DNA of 64,000 nt from GCA-2687025 sp964473525 (GCA_964473525.1 CAYYPK010000016.1:81915-145914), one strand, 5' to 3'. Positions 18,246 to 28,417 are shown, counted from the first letter of the stretch. The notes: a model not told the origin generated them from the sequence alone. Program-made: numbers and translations.

Positions 18246-18659
18246 CTACTGTCCGCGACGCATGTAGCGTACTGTCAGCCTCGTCTGCGTCGAGGAGATG
18301 CGGGCCCAGCGATACGACACACTGATGCCCACATCTTCGTAGAACGGCGTAAACTCGATGAAGTTGTCACTGAGGAATTGGTAGAGTCCCGCCACCTCGG
18401 CTCCCGCCTCCTCCGCGTCAACGGCGAGCCCCGCCAGATAGGCGCGGAAGGCGTCGGCCTTGTCCGCTCCACCGAACCGGCCCTCTAAGGACGTGGAATC
18501 CGGGCAGGTTGGGCAGTCCGGCTCGGCCTCCGCAACTGCCAGGATCTCTGCCACCCCGGGCGGGCGAACAACGGGCGATGTCTCGGGGTCGCGGCACCCT
18601 AGCCACAGACTCACTACAGCGAGCCCAACGACCACGATCCGACACCGCCACACGACCAT
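18246..18659 (-). CDS. Small putative lipoprotein of unknown function
   Basis: 137 residues. ATG at 18659 has AGGTGG upstream. A basic, hydrophobic signal (VWRCRIVVVGLAVVSLWLGC) ends in a plausible lipobox. A CPTCPD pair follows, then a ~90-residue domain (DKADAFRAYLAGLAVDAEEA; YEDVGISVSYRWARISS). No family recognised. It starts 15 bp after the end of the read-through frame of the preceding gene, so the two are probably one transcript. Confidence 0.6.
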   Translation of the reverse strand: MVVWRCRIVVVGLAVVSLWLGCRDPETSPVVRPPGVAEILAVAEAEPDCPTCPDSTSLEGRFGGADKADAFRAYLAGLAVDAEEAGAEVAGLYQFLSDNFIEFTPFYEDVGISVSYRWARISSTQTRLTVRYMRRGQ

Positions 18660-18673
18660 CTGTACCCACCTGC

Positions 18674-19531
18674 TCAAAGCTCGCCTAGATCTCCAGCATC
18701 AATGATGCGCAGTGTGTGCTCCTGTCCAACAATGACGTGTGTGTGCTCAAACACATGCTCGTGCACGGGGCCAGCCTCCAGCACCTCTATCTCGAACTGC
18801 AGCACCTCCAACTCGTCACGAGCGGCCGCGAGGTCGGCCGCGTCGGCAGGTTGGTCAATCCGCGCGTGCAGGCTGTGCTCCTACGCCCTAAGCCGGGTCA
18901 CGCGTTGCTCGTCCGCCTCGCTGAGGGGGCCTCGTGTGCGATAGGTACCCACGACCCTCGTGCCTATCTCTAGGGGTATTGTGCGACCGTTAGCGAGCGT
19001 CACCTGGTTCTGCTGCATCAGGCCCGCGCGCACCATGAGCGACCCGGTCCACAGCGCGTACTCTGGAAACTCGCTCGCGTGTTCAACAACGAACTCCATG
19101 ATATACGCATGGTCCTCGCTGTTCTTCAGCAAGTCATAGACTGCATCCATGGCCCGATCGCGCGCCTTTCCGTCGGGCATGGTACCCACTCGTTCGCCGT
19201 ATTCCTCGGTGATCAGGTCGACTATCGTGTCAAGTGCGTCGTCCGCGGTCAGCAAGACTCGAGGCGCGCCGGGGTGCGAAGTCGCGTCAGAGACGATCTC
19301 CGTAGTTGGCAGCTTGTCGGGAGGGAGGGAGGAAGCAGCGTCACCAGGGGTCGCTGAGCCCACTGGGGCACGTGCCGAAGAGGCCCCAGAAGCAGAGGCC
19401 TCCCTGGCGTCCAGGTTGCCCACGGAGTCGGGTGCGGCCGCGTCGCCAGGAACCAGTGCCCATGCAACGACGAACACCACAACTGCTACGGCTGCAAGAA
19501 CTAGCGGGACGACCGCGTGTTGCCTGTCCAC
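18674..19531 (-). pseudogene. Membrane-anchored protein of unknown function, interrupted by an in-frame TAG
   Basis: GTG at 19531 starts an N-terminal membrane helix (VVPLVLAAVAVVVFVVAWAL), a low-complexity Ser/Ala linker and a helical domain (IVDLITEEYGERVGTMPDGK; DHAYIMEFVVEHASEFPEY). A TAG at 18881-18883 ends the frame after 216 residues. Beyond it, the same frame stays open for 68 codons to a TGA at 18674 and looks coding: RVTRLRA, TAG, EHSLHARIDQPADAADLAAA, then DELEVLQFEIEVLEAG, a probable coiled coil. The next gene starts right after this second stop. A point mutation, a base-call error or read-through are possible. Function unknown. Confidence 0.55.
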
Positions 19532-19661
19532 TGGCGCCAGCCTAACCTCTGACAGTGCGTAACGCTGTTTCTTCTTCTTCTAGCGCGCCTCCACCTTACC
19601 ACTGCCGCTACAGAGGCATGCCAAGAGGCGGAGGACGACAGGCACGGTACCTGCCGCGAGA

Positions 19662-20138
19662 CTAGTGATAGGACTCGGCGTAAGATCCGTAGTAGGGACC
19701 GAGGGTTCCCTGGCTAGTGCCATAGCCATATGTAGGAAAGTAGCCGTACACCCCGATAGTGTGGGTGACCGCCGAGCATCTCCACACAAAGTGCGGGTAG
19801 GGCAACCACACCCAGTCGTCCCCGCAAACGACGTTTCCGCGGTAGGTATCTGGGTGGAGTTCCTCGGACCCACTGCTTACTACAATCACTGCATCGAGCT
19901 CATGCGTGTAGCCGTAGCTCCACGTGTTGCCGTCGGGGGACTCTGGCTTCGCCGTCGCTTGTGCCCAAGATCCTCCATAGTTCGCGTTGTCCTCCCACGT
20001 GTTTGCCCGGGACTGTGAGTATCCGTAACCCTCCGGATAGGGAGGATCAGTATGCCACACCAGCCCATCCGCTGCCCAACTCGCGCGGTATGCCACGAGG
20101 GCCGCCACGAGAACGACGATGCCAGAGATGAACGTCAC
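19662..20138 (-). CDS. Tyr/Gly/Ser-rich secreted protein of unknown function
   Basis: 158 residues. GTG at 20138 begins a hydrophobic signal (FISGIVVLVAALVAYRASWA). The mature part is rich in Tyr, Trp, Gly and Ser (YPEGYGYSQSRANTWEDNAN; IGVYGYFPTYGYGTSQGTLG) with two cysteines (VVCGDDW, VWRCSAV) that could form a disulfide. It follows the STT3-like gene by about 15 bp, so it may be a co-expressed substrate or partner (inference). No family recognised. Confidence 0.6.
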   Translation of the reverse strand: MTFISGIVVLVAALVAYRASWAADGLVWHTDPPYPEGYGYSQSRANTWEDNANYGGSWAQATAKPESPDGNTWSYGYTHELDAVIVVSSGSEELHPDTYRGNVVCGDDWVWLPYPHFVWRCSAVTHTIGVYGYFPTYGYGTSQGTLGPYYGSYAESYH

Positions 20139-20153
20139 GCGCGGACGAGCGTG

Positions 20154-22679
20154 TCAGTCACCCTGCAGCCACGCGGCCCGCAGCGGCCCAGGGGGGAAGT
20201 CTGGCTCCATGTATCCTCGTGGCGATGCCATGCCGTCTGGATAGTCGATCCGCCACACGCCCACGCCCACGCCATCCTCGCCCGCCGGCGGATAGATACG
20301 GTGGAAGTAGCGCGATCCGTGGCCGCGGAGAAGAAGCCGGACAAGTAAGGACTCGTAGCCAGCCTCGCCCACATAGTACGCGTGGTGGAAGTCCTCGGAC
20401 TCGCCCCGTACCATCACCACGGCTCCCGGGAAGATCCCGTCCTGCCCTTGTTGTCCGTATACCCAGGTGCGGCCCTCTATGTACCCGTGTCTTACCGGCA
20501 GATCGACGGTCCCGCTGGCCGTGCTGACCGTCGCCAGTGTGGGGGTCGGGCTCGCCGGGAGCAGGTCGATGCGGAATGCGCTCAGCGAGAACTCCCCTGG
20601 CGCGTATGCCTGGCCAGCAATAGTGAGAGGGGTTTGCCTTGGCTGCTCCAGTGGCCGGAGCGTGCCTGCCTGGTCCCCTTCCCACTGCCCCAAGGGAATC
20701 ACCTCAAACAGCCTGTCCAACTCCGCGTCCGAACCGACCAGTGATATGTGCGTAGCGGCGGCTAAGTCCTCACGTGCTAGGAGCACGTGTGTGGCGTTGC
20801 GTGTGCCCAGGAAATCGAGCGCCTCGCCGTCGGACTGAGCACCGAGGAAGTGCCTCCCGGAAAGATGTATCCAGTATGGCAGATAGTGATCCTCATCCAC
20901 GACCGTGGACACCCCCGCCAGGACGTTCAGGTGACTGCCATAGTTCCAATCCGCAGCGACTACGGCGTTGGCAGGCAGGTTGCCCTTCATCCATGAGAAC
21001 GCCGCGCGGCACTCATCGTTGGCGAAGAGCGGCCGCGCATCGCGGGCCGTCACGGACGCGACCTGGACGTACGCGCCGAGCGGCGGTGGGAACAGGACGC
21101 CGATCCCGACGACGAAGGCGGTCACCGGCGCCGTGGCGCGCCCAAGTGTGTTGCTTGCCGCCCATCTAGACGTGAACATGAACAGGGCGACAAGCGCGTC
21201 CGCCGCGAGAAGCGCCACGGGGACCGAGAGGAAGAAGCTATATCGCCGGGCCCCATGGGTGAGCGTCAGGGCGATCACGAACCAGACCAGCACCACGAGT
21301 CGCAGGAATGCGCGACGACGTGCCGGCCCATCTGTCGATGGGGGTGTATCGGGTGCTCGCCTCATCAGCGCATGTATGCATGTAACCACGCAAAATGCGC
21401 TAACGCATCCGTACACAAGGCCCGCGCCGCGCAGCGACTCGTACACAGACGTTCCTCGAGTGTAGGCTAGCGCTATGTAGGCCAGCGAAGTCAGTACCGG
21501 GGCTCGCGGAGGCAGGCGGAAGGCCCGGCATGTTCGATGCGGCATGATGGCGAAGCCGACGCCCGCCGCAACGTAGACGGCTCCGAAGCGCGCGGCCAAG
21601 TAGGGCGTCGATGACTGCTGGAGTTCGCCGATCCCACGCATGAGTCGGCTGTTTCCCAGAGGGGACAGGATGTTGTCCCAGACGAGCGCTGCGTAGTCCC
21701 TCGCAGCACTGCTGAGGACTGCCGCCACGGCTATGCCGATCCCGGTCAATAGAGCGAGTGCGGCAACGGCCAGCGCCTCTGACGGCATGCCCCAGAGCCG
21801 TGCACGGCGCGTGCGGCTCCGGGCTAACATGGCCGCGGTCGCCACCGCTACTACGTAGGCCGGGTAGACAATTGCGGGGAGTGCAGACGGCGACGACAGG
21901 TTCGCGTTGACGCGGTACGCGCGGGATCCGCCCACGAGACCGGCGACGCACACCGCCTGCCAACCCGCCAGCCTCAGCAGATCACTCGTCCGAAAGCCGC
22001 CCGCCAGTAGGCGGACCAGCTCCGCGGAGACCACGACCGCCGAGAAGACCCCAACAGCTTCCCACGTAAATCCGAGCGCCACGAAGACCACACTGGAGCC
22101 GAGGAGCCACGCCCATGCGATCAGTCCCGTGGGGCTGGCCTTGCTCTGACAGTACATGAGGATCGCCAGCGCGCTTAGAAGCAAGCACAGGGCGTCCCGG
22201 TCAGCGTACCCGGCTACCGTACGCGCCACGGAGGCCGGCAGGAGCGCGAAGAGCGCGACGGCCACTAACCCACCCGGAGCCCCACACATCGCCTGGCCAA
22301 AGAGGAATACGACGATCGCGGTGCATGCCCACGCAGCGACGGGGTAATAGACGGCCACCTCGTAGAGGGTCGTGCACGGACGGACCCGTTCCGCGAGATG
22401 GGTCGCAAGCGCCATCATGTGAGGCGCCAGCACGGCAGAGGTCGTCAGGTCACGACCCACCGGTTGCTATCGCTCCACGTCGCGCTTAGGCAAGCCACCG
22501 TTCCGGTGGACCATCTCCGCTTGCCGGTACATCCGGAACGAGTCCGTGTCTAGCAGGTAGCCCTCAGGCAACCCGTGCCTGGACTGTAGTCGTACGCGGC
22601 ATCCGATCGCCACGATCGCGGCAAGAACAAGGCATATGGCTCCCAACTGGATAGGACGCCTGTGGTCCGACATCGTCAT
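20154..22679 (-). pseudogene. STT3/AglB/PglB-like oligosaccharyltransferase, interrupted by an in-frame TAG
   Basis: 841 codons from ATG 22679. The first 70 residues hold a membrane helix and the first acidic motif (LLDTDSFRMYRQAEMVHRNG then GLPKRDVER); a TAG at 22467-22469 follows; the same frame continues QPVGRDLTTSAVLAPH and the rest of a polytopic protein. Further STT3 features are AGYADRDAL (second acidic loop), LGFTWEAVGVF, a late THGARRYSFFLSVPVALLAA helix and a WWDYG-like DWNYGSHLNVLAG in the soluble C-terminal domain. STT3 proteins transfer lipid-linked glycans to Asn. Relatives usually read R-Y-x-P-x-G-R-D here, so the TAG probably replaces a Tyr codon. Whether the protein is made intact is unknown. 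Confidence 0.68.
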
Positions 22680-22817
22680 GGTCTGGGGGCGTCTCCGGGG
22701 TCATCGTCGGGCCGCGAGCAGATCCCATGGCAGCCAGCGCGACCTCTCAATCTGCCCGACACAGTGCGCCTGGGAATGCGGCAGCGAGGCACGGGCCGGA
22801 CGCGTGCGCGAAGCCGG

Positions 22818-23825
22818 CTAACGGCCACGCGTGGAACTTCCAGATATCGCGTTCCATAGCGTCACGGCGCCGCTCGCGCCGCCAGTGGCCAGAATGGCGC
22901 CGTCGGGAGAGAATGCGAGCGCTTTCGGCTCCGGTGGATCTCCTTCCAGCACAGCCACCTGCTGTCGCGACCCGACACTCCATAGGTCGGCCGCGCCACG
23001 GATGTTGGTCCTCGCGAGCGTAGATCCGTCTGGTGAGAATGCGAGGCATCTGCCGATGGAGCCGCGTCCGTCCCAGGTAGCAAGCTGTTCTGAATCGCTG
23101 ACATCCCATACCCTCACCGTATGGTCTGCGCTACTAGTGGCCAGAACAGTCCCATCGGGGGAGAACGAGACGGAGAACACGGTATTGGTGTGCCCCTGCA
23201 ACGTGACGGACTCCTGTTGGGTTCTGGCGTCCCAGAGCGTCACCGTGCCCTTGCCTCCCCCGATCGCGAGGAGGCTGTCGTCAGGTGAGAAAGCCGCGGA
23301 ATGGACCGGCTGGCCGTGTTCTAGCGTCGTGAGTTCTTCGCGGTTGCCGACATCCCAGAGCTTCACCGTTCTGTCATAGCTAGCGCTCGCGAGCGTGCTC
23401 CCGTCGGACGAGAACGCCAAGGAGGCAACCGGAATGACTGCCTTCGCGTGGTGTAGGGTCGCGATCTGCTCTCGCCCTGCAACATCCCAGAGCGCCACCG
23501 TACCGTGTCCACTGCCGCTCGCAAGGATGTCGCCGACCGGCGAGAAGGCAACTGACCTGACTCGGTGAGTCGGCTCTTCCGAGCTAATGGCGCTCAAGTC
23601 GTCGGTGTGTTCGAGCCTTCCGGCCTCCTGGCGAGAGCGGACATCCCAGAGCGTGACGAAGCCATCCTCGCTGCCACTCGCGAGGAGAACCCCGTCTGGC
23701 GAGAAGGCGAGGGACGTAACGACAGACGCCCGCCCGCGTAGCGTCGCACTAGGCCTCTCGGACGTTGGCGACGCTGCGGTCTCGCGATCACCACACGCGG
23801 CGACCCTTGCTGTGGCGGCGATCAA
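22818..23825 (-). CDS. WD40-repeat beta-propeller protein, probably a lipoprotein
   Basis: About 335 residues with seven WD40 blades, each with an LAFSPDG..LA(S/T)GS core and LWD ending (for example VTSLAFSPDGVLLASGSEDG; FVTLWDVRSRQE). Such propellers are protein-interaction scaffolds. The N-terminal residues from TTG 23825 (IAATARVAACG) look like the end of a lipoprotein signal with a VAAC lipobox; the same frame extends upstream as CRFAGVAALIAATARVAAC with no good ATG/GTG, so the true start is uncertain. It is upstream of and on the same strand as the STT3-like gene. Confidence 0.75.
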   Translation of the reverse strand: MIAATARVAACGDRETAASPTSERPSATLRGRASVVTSLAFSPDGVLLASGSEDGFVTLWDVRSRQEAGRLEHTDDLSAISSEEPTHRVRSVAFSPVGDILASGSGHGTVALWDVAGREQIATLHHAKAVIPVASLAFSSDGSTLASASYDRTVKLWDVGNREELTTLEHGQPVHSAAFSPDDSLLAIGGGKGTVTLWDARTQQESVTLQGHTNTVFSVSFSPDGTVLATSSADHTVRVWDVSDSEQLATWDGRGSIGRCLAFSPDGSTLARTNIRGAADLWSVGSRQQVAVLEGDPPEPKALAFSPDGAILATGGASGAVTLWNAISGSSTRGR

Positions 23826-24582
23826 CGCCGCAACGCCGGCAAATCGGCATCTAGTCTCGACGGACAGCCCTTCAGTCAGACGGGCGCCTACGGCAGCGCG
23901 CCGTAGGCCGTAATACGTGTTTCATGAGGGCATCTACGACACCCAACACGATCAGGGATCCTACACTCGTACGCACACGGTATCAAGCCGGGCTGGCACA
24001 CGCGCCCGGAACCAGTAGACACGTTCCGCGCGCCGGCGCCGTGTGACCCGATGGCGGCGGCTGTGAGGGACAAGAGAGCATGCGCACGCGACCGTGCTGC
24101 GAGGCTTGCCAGGCTCATTCTGGCGCAGTCTGAACGCTGACGAAGGATCGCTCGAGCCTGGCGTCAACCGCTAGAGACAGAATCTGTGGACATAGGCCCA
24201 GAAGCCGGTGACCCGTCAGCAACCGCACACGTGGAGCCGCTCGAGTGCGCGCGGTGGCGCACCCGAGGTACACGATTGCGTGTTGCGCTCCTGTCTGGCT
24301 GAGGGCTGCCAGCAGCGAACGCCCGCCGACCTAACCAAGAGACGTAGCTCGGTGGAGTTGAGCCAAGAGGGCGTGAGCTCCCTCCCCTCGCAGAGAGCGT
24401 TCGGATGGGACCGGGCACGCACACCACCAGGAGCTGTGTGGCGGACGCCAGCCCTCGGCCCAGAACTGCGCCCGACCACCCCTGCCTGTGTCTTGGCCGC
24501 CGCGAGCGCTGCCTCGACACGCGTAGCTGCTGAGCCTAAGATGCTGTCAGTCGAGACTGCCTACACGACTGGGAGCACGGCC
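23826..24582. other. Long intergenic region, no gene recognised
   Basis: About 757 bp between the divergent WD40 (minus) and GH127 (plus) genes. The frames open here lack signal peptides, ribosome sites or family motifs; the frame in phase with GH127 reads through from 24208 but looks non-coding. No tRNA, repeat or clear promoter was seen. It could hold the missing 5' end of the WD40 gene (up to ~23900). Confidence 0.45.
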
Positions 24583-26442
24583 ATGCCTCGCCCGACTTGC
24601 GACCGACCAGAACACGCCGGCTATGCCTTGCGAGGGCATCTCGACGCCTACCTGGACGCGGTGACCGACCAGTGGCTCGCCGTCGCGCCGGACGCCAACC
24701 CCGGCATGCTCGACATCTTCCGCGACCGGGACCGACGCCCGTACCGCGATATGGTGCCGTGGGCAGGTGAATTCGCGGGGAAGTACCTCACCGCGGCCGT
24801 CCAGGCCCTTAGGCTCACCGGCGACGCGCGATTGCGCGGCGTCATCGAAGCGTTCGTCGCCGAGCTCGTGGAGCTTCAGGACGACAGCGGCTACCTCGGC
24901 CCATGGCCCCGTGGTCATCACCTCACGGGCGCGGCGCCGAACAACGAGGGCGGCATCGCCACGTGGGACACGTGGGGTCATTACCACATCACGCTCGGCC
25001 TGCTGCTGTGGCACGAGGACACGGGATCGACACTCGCGCTGGACTGCGCTCGACGCATCGGCGACCTGCTCGTAGACAAGTTCCTGGGCGACGTCACGCA
25101 ACGCATGGTGGACACCGGCTCAACGGAGATGAACCTGGCGCCCGCGCACAGCCTGTGCCTGCTCCACCTCCTGACGGGGGAGGCGAGCTATCTTGATCTC
25201 GCCCTACAGATCGTCGACGAATTCGAGGCGAAAGACGCCGAGGGGAACCACCTCGCTGGCGACTATCTGCACACCGGCGTGGCGGGCATGGAGTTCTTCG
25301 AGACGCCGAAGCCCCGGTGGGAGAGCCTGCATCCCATCATGGCGCTCGCGGAACTCCACTACATCACGGGCGACGACAAGTACCGAGAGGCGTTCGAGTC
25401 GCACTGGTGGAGCATCGTGAAGCTCGATCGGCACAACAACGGTGGCTTCTCGTCCGGCGAGCAGGCGCAGGGGAATCCGTACCACCCGGGCGCGATTGAG
25501 ACGTGCTGCACGATCGCCTGGGTCGCCATGAGCGTAGAGATGCTGCGACTCACCGGTGACTCCATCGTCGCAGACGAGTTGGAGGTGTCGACGATCAACT
25601 CGGTCGTCGGACTGCACGCGGCTAGCGGCCGCTGGGCGACATACAACACGCCCATGAACGGCGTCCGACGGGCAAGCGCGCACGACATCGTGTTCCAGTC
25701 GCGCGAGGGCACGCCGGAGCTGAACTGCTGCAGCGTCAACGCGGCGCGCGGGTTCGGCATGGTGAGTGACTGGGCGCTCATGGCTGACGGCGACGGCCTG
25801 CTCCTGAACTGGTACGGCGCGGGCGCCATGAGCGCGGACGCTGGTGGCGCGCGCGTCACGCTGGACCAGCGCACCAGCTACCCAAGGTCAGGCGGCGTGA
25901 CGATCCACGTGTCGACGTCCGGCCCCGCGGAGTTCGACCTTCGTCTACGCATCCCGCACTGGTCCAAACACACGTCGGTAACGGTGAATGGCGATCCCGT
26001 TCAGACCGTGTGGGCAGGAGCGTACTGTTCGGTGGCGCGCCGCTGGCAGACGGGCGATGTGGTCGAGCTGACGCTCGATATGAGCCTGCACTACTGGGTC
26101 GGCGAGCGTGAGTGCGAGGGATCGACATCCATCTACCGCGGCCCGGTGCTGCTGACGTACGACCGACGGTTCAACGACATGGATCCCGCTGACATCCCCA
26201 GCCTGGACGCGAGGTCGCTGGTACTCCGCCCGGCAGCAGCCACCGGCCGCCACCGTCCCGCGCTCCTGCTCGAGTGCGACGCCCCGGACGGGCGCGCAGT
26301 ACGCCTCTGCGACTTCGGGAGCGCAGGCGAGGGAGGCTCTCCCTACCGCTCGTGGTTGACCGTGCAGGGCGTGATTCCCACGGAATTCTCAGCGTCTCAA
26401 CCGCTGCGCACGGGCCCGGGAATCTCACCCGACGCGGTATGA
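24583..26442 (+). CDS. GH127-like (DUF1680) beta-L-arabinofuranosidase family protein
   Basis: 619 residues. The (alpha/alpha)6 barrel with catalytic zinc-cysteine centre is recognisable: GGFSSGEQ (E293), GAIETCCT (C308) and ELNCCSVNAARGFG (C382, C383) correspond to the Glu and three Cys that hold zinc in characterised GH127 enzymes, one Cys being the nucleophile. The C-terminal beta-sandwich has FDLRLRIPHWSKHTSVTVNG and YRGPVLLTYD. No signal peptide, so cytoplasmic. ATG at 24583 with GGGAG 8 nt upstream is preferred over ATG 24541. The sugar removed is not certain, as the family also includes other activities. Confidence 0.85.
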   Translation: MPRPTCDRPEHAGYALRGHLDAYLDAVTDQWLAVAPDANPGMLDIFRDRDRRPYRDMVPWAGEFAGKYLTAAVQALRLTGDARLRGVIEAFVAELVELQDDSGYLGPWPRGHHLTGAAPNNEGGIATWDTWGHYHITLGLLLWHEDTGSTLALDCARRIGDLLVDKFLGDVTQRMVDTGSTEMNLAPAHSLCLLHLLTGEASYLDLALQIVDEFEAKDAEGNHLAGDYLHTGVAGMEFFETPKPRWESLHPIMALAELHYITGDDKYREAFESHWWSIVKLDRHNNGGFSSGEQAQGNPYHPGAIETCCTIAWVAMSVEMLRLTGDSIVADELEVSTINSVVGLHAASGRWATYNTPMNGVRRASAHDIVFQSREGTPELNCCSVNAARGFGMVSDWALMADGDGLLLNWYGAGAMSADAGGARVTLDQRTSYPRSGGVTIHVSTSGPAEFDLRLRIPHWSKHTSVTVNGDPVQTVWAGAYCSVARRWQTGDVVELTLDMSLHYWVGERECEGSTSIYRGPVLLTYDRRFNDMDPADIPSLDARSLVLRPAAATGRHRPALLLECDAPDGRAVRLCDFGSAGEGGSPYRSWLTVQGVIPTEFSASQPLRTGPGISPDAV

Positions 26443-26473
26443 CCCCGGCGTCTGCTACGCGAGCGCTGTGCGA

Positions 26474-26662
26474 CTATCGGCTGGCAAGCAGCAGTTCGCC
26501 TACGCCGCCGCTCAGCATATCCAGCCACATCAGGCCGAGCGCCGTCGCTACGGCGAAGATGATGAGGCCGTACATGACCACGCTCGCCGCGATGATCGCG
26601 CGGCGGCCCGCTTGCTCGTCGGACTGGCTGTCTGCATCGTCCGGTCGCGTTGTGGCATCCAT
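26474..26662 (-). CDS. Small single-pass membrane protein
   Basis: 62 residues: a charged N-terminus (DATTRPDDADSQSDEQAGRR) and one or two hydrophobic helices (AIIAASVVMYGLIIFAVATA; LGLMWLDML). ATG at 26662 has a very good AAAGGA ribosome site. It converges on the GH127 gene (32 bp between ends). No function assigned; the ribosome site and membrane pattern argue it is real. Confidence 0.6.
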   Translation of the reverse strand: MDATTRPDDADSQSDEQAGRRAIIAASVVMYGLIIFAVATALGLMWLDMLSGGVGELLLASR

Positions 26663-27089
26663 GTTCCTTTGTCCCCGTGTGAGGAGCCATCTGTCTGGAG
26701 TCTGGCTGGTGGCATCCGCCCAACGGCGCGTGGCGGCCCGTTTCTGGTGGTTGGGTAGGAGTCAGGAGAGAGCTCCGGCGGCGGCGAGACCGGCGCCAGG
26801 CGCGTGCTACATGCGTATGGGTGCGGCGAGTCGATGAGCTTGGGGCGGCTGTTGGCGAAACAGCCCGCGCGCGTCCGAAGCGTACCGGATACCGGGTTGC
26901 GGACGGTCGCGACGGCGAGGAGTCGCTCCTATCCGTGTAGAACGAGTAGCTTGTGGGTATTCGCCCCGCAAGGGTCTTGCTCACATCTCTCCGTTTCGCG
27001 TCTCGCTGGCACGGGCGTTGAGACCGGCACGCCGCTGGGATACATTCGGCTGGTCGCGTCGCCGCCAGCAGATCACCACGGGCCTGTCC
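26663..27089. other. Intergenic region with one small hairpin
   Basis: About 427 bp between divergent genes. GGCTGTT (26847-26853) pairs with AACAGCC (26859-26865) around a 5-nt loop; no T run follows. No coding potential, tRNA or clear promoter was found. Confidence 0.4.
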
Positions 27090-28367
27090 ATGCCAACGTA
27101 TCCTGCGCGCGCGCTTGACCTGTTCCCGGCTGGATCGAACGGCGAATACATGATCCCGGCCGACCTGCTACCGATCATTGAGCGAGGGGCGGGGGCGTAT
27201 GTCTGGGACACTGAGGGGCGCGAGCGCCTGGACATGACGATGGCATGGGGAGCCGCCCTCGTGGGCCATGCGCACCCCAAAGTCCTCGAAGCGGCTGCCG
27301 CGCAGGCGAGGCATGGGGCGAACTTCGCCGCCATTACGCGCGTCCTCCTCCACCTCGCGGAGCGAATCCGAGACCTGAGCCCGTGCGTCGAGAAGATCCG
27401 GTTCGTCGCGTCGGGAACGGAAGCCACGATGCTGTGCCTGCGGGTGGCGCGCGCGGCGACCGGGCGCTCGAAGGTGCTGAAGTTCGAGGGCGCCTACCAT
27501 GGACAGCATGAGGTGGGCGTCACTAGCCTGGTCGGCGACACGCTGCCGGACTTCCCGCAACCTGACGACGCCGGGGTCGGTGGGGACTGGGTCAACCGAG
27601 ACGTGCTCGTGGCGCCATTCAACGACCTGGACACTACGCGCCGGATCATCTCCGACCATGCCGACGACCTCGCGGCAGTCATCGTCGAGCCGTTCCACCG
27701 CTGCCTGTCACCGGTCGAGGGCTTCCTGGAGGATCTGCGGCAAGCCACGTCTCGCCACGGCGTGGTCCTCGTGTTCGACGAGGTCGTGACCGGTTTCCGG
27801 TTCGCGCCAGGAGGGGCGCAGGAGTACTACGGCGTCTCCCCGGACCTGGTCGCCTACGGCAAGGCGCTTGGCGGCGGATTCCCGATCGGCGCGTACGGCG
27901 GTGACGCGGACGTGATGGAGGCGGTCTCAGAGTCACGCTTGCCAGGCCCGAACTACGCGTGGTCTGCGTCCACGGGAGGCGGGAACCCGGTGTCCGCCGC
28001 CGCCGCCAACGCAACGCTGGACATCCTCCAGGAGGACGGCGTCTACGACGCGCTCCACGCGCGCGGCCAGGAGCTGAGGGCGACCATGACGGGTGTGCTG
28101 AACGACGCGGGCGAGTGCGCGCAGGTTCTGGGCGACGGCCCGCTCGCACAGGTGGCGTTCGCGTCGGAGCCGGTCACGGACCACCGCTCCTGGAGGAAGT
28201 CGGACGGCGCGCGGGGACGCGCGGTCATGCTGGCGTTACTGAGCGACGGTGTCTTCCTCAACCCCATGGGGACTAAGCTATACCTGTCGATCGCGCACGG
28301 GAGCGAGGAGATGGCCGCGCTCGGCGACATGTTCCGCCGCGCGCTTGCCGCAACAGCTGGCCAGTGA
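27090..28367 (+). CDS. Class III PLP-dependent aminotransferase, glutamate-1-semialdehyde aminomutase-like
   Basis: 425 residues. PLP features are in order: SGTEATMLCLRVARAATGRS (phosphate cup), FEGAYHGQHE, VIVEP, LVFDEVVTGFR (Asp to pyridine N) and YGKALGGGFPIGA with Schiff-base K258. The spacing and the FDEVVTGFR/GKALGGGFP motifs match the HemL-like subgroup, but several catabolic transaminases share them and no haem genes are nearby. ATG at 27090 is chosen because it begins just before the conserved N-terminal region; its ribosome site is weak. A catabolic transaminase is at least as likely as HemL. Confidence 0.85.
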   Translation: MPTYPARALDLFPAGSNGEYMIPADLLPIIERGAGAYVWDTEGRERLDMTMAWGAALVGHAHPKVLEAAAAQARHGANFAAITRVLLHLAERIRDLSPCVEKIRFVASGTEATMLCLRVARAATGRSKVLKFEGAYHGQHEVGVTSLVGDTLPDFPQPDDAGVGGDWVNRDVLVAPFNDLDTTRRIISDHADDLAAVIVEPFHRCLSPVEGFLEDLRQATSRHGVVLVFDEVVTGFRFAPGGAQEYYGVSPDLVAYGKALGGGFPIGAYGGDADVMEAVSESRLPGPNYAWSASTGGGNPVSAAAANATLDILQEDGVYDALHARGQELRATMTGVLNDAGECAQVLGDGPLAQVAFASEPVTDHRSWRKSDGARGRAVMLALLSDGVFLNPMGTKLYLSIAHGSEEMAALGDMFRRALAATAGQ

Positions 28368-28417
28368 CAGTGTCCTTAACACGCGATGGCATGGGGCCTC
28401 GCACTCGCCTCCGGTCT

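Noticed and set aside
18881..22469. TAG recoded as a sense codon in this organism
   Set aside because: Many intact genes in the window end at TAG at the expected length (rpsU, NUDIX, PhyH, LamG), so general reassignment is unlikely.
18881..22469. Pyrrolysine at the two in-frame TAG codons
   Set aside because: No pyl genes in the window, and the STT3 site is normally Tyr near the start of the protein, not a methylamine methyltransferase active site.
23826..24582. tRNA or small RNA in the longest gap
   Set aside because: No cloverleaf-like TTCGA/anticodon pattern or strong terminator could be placed by eye.
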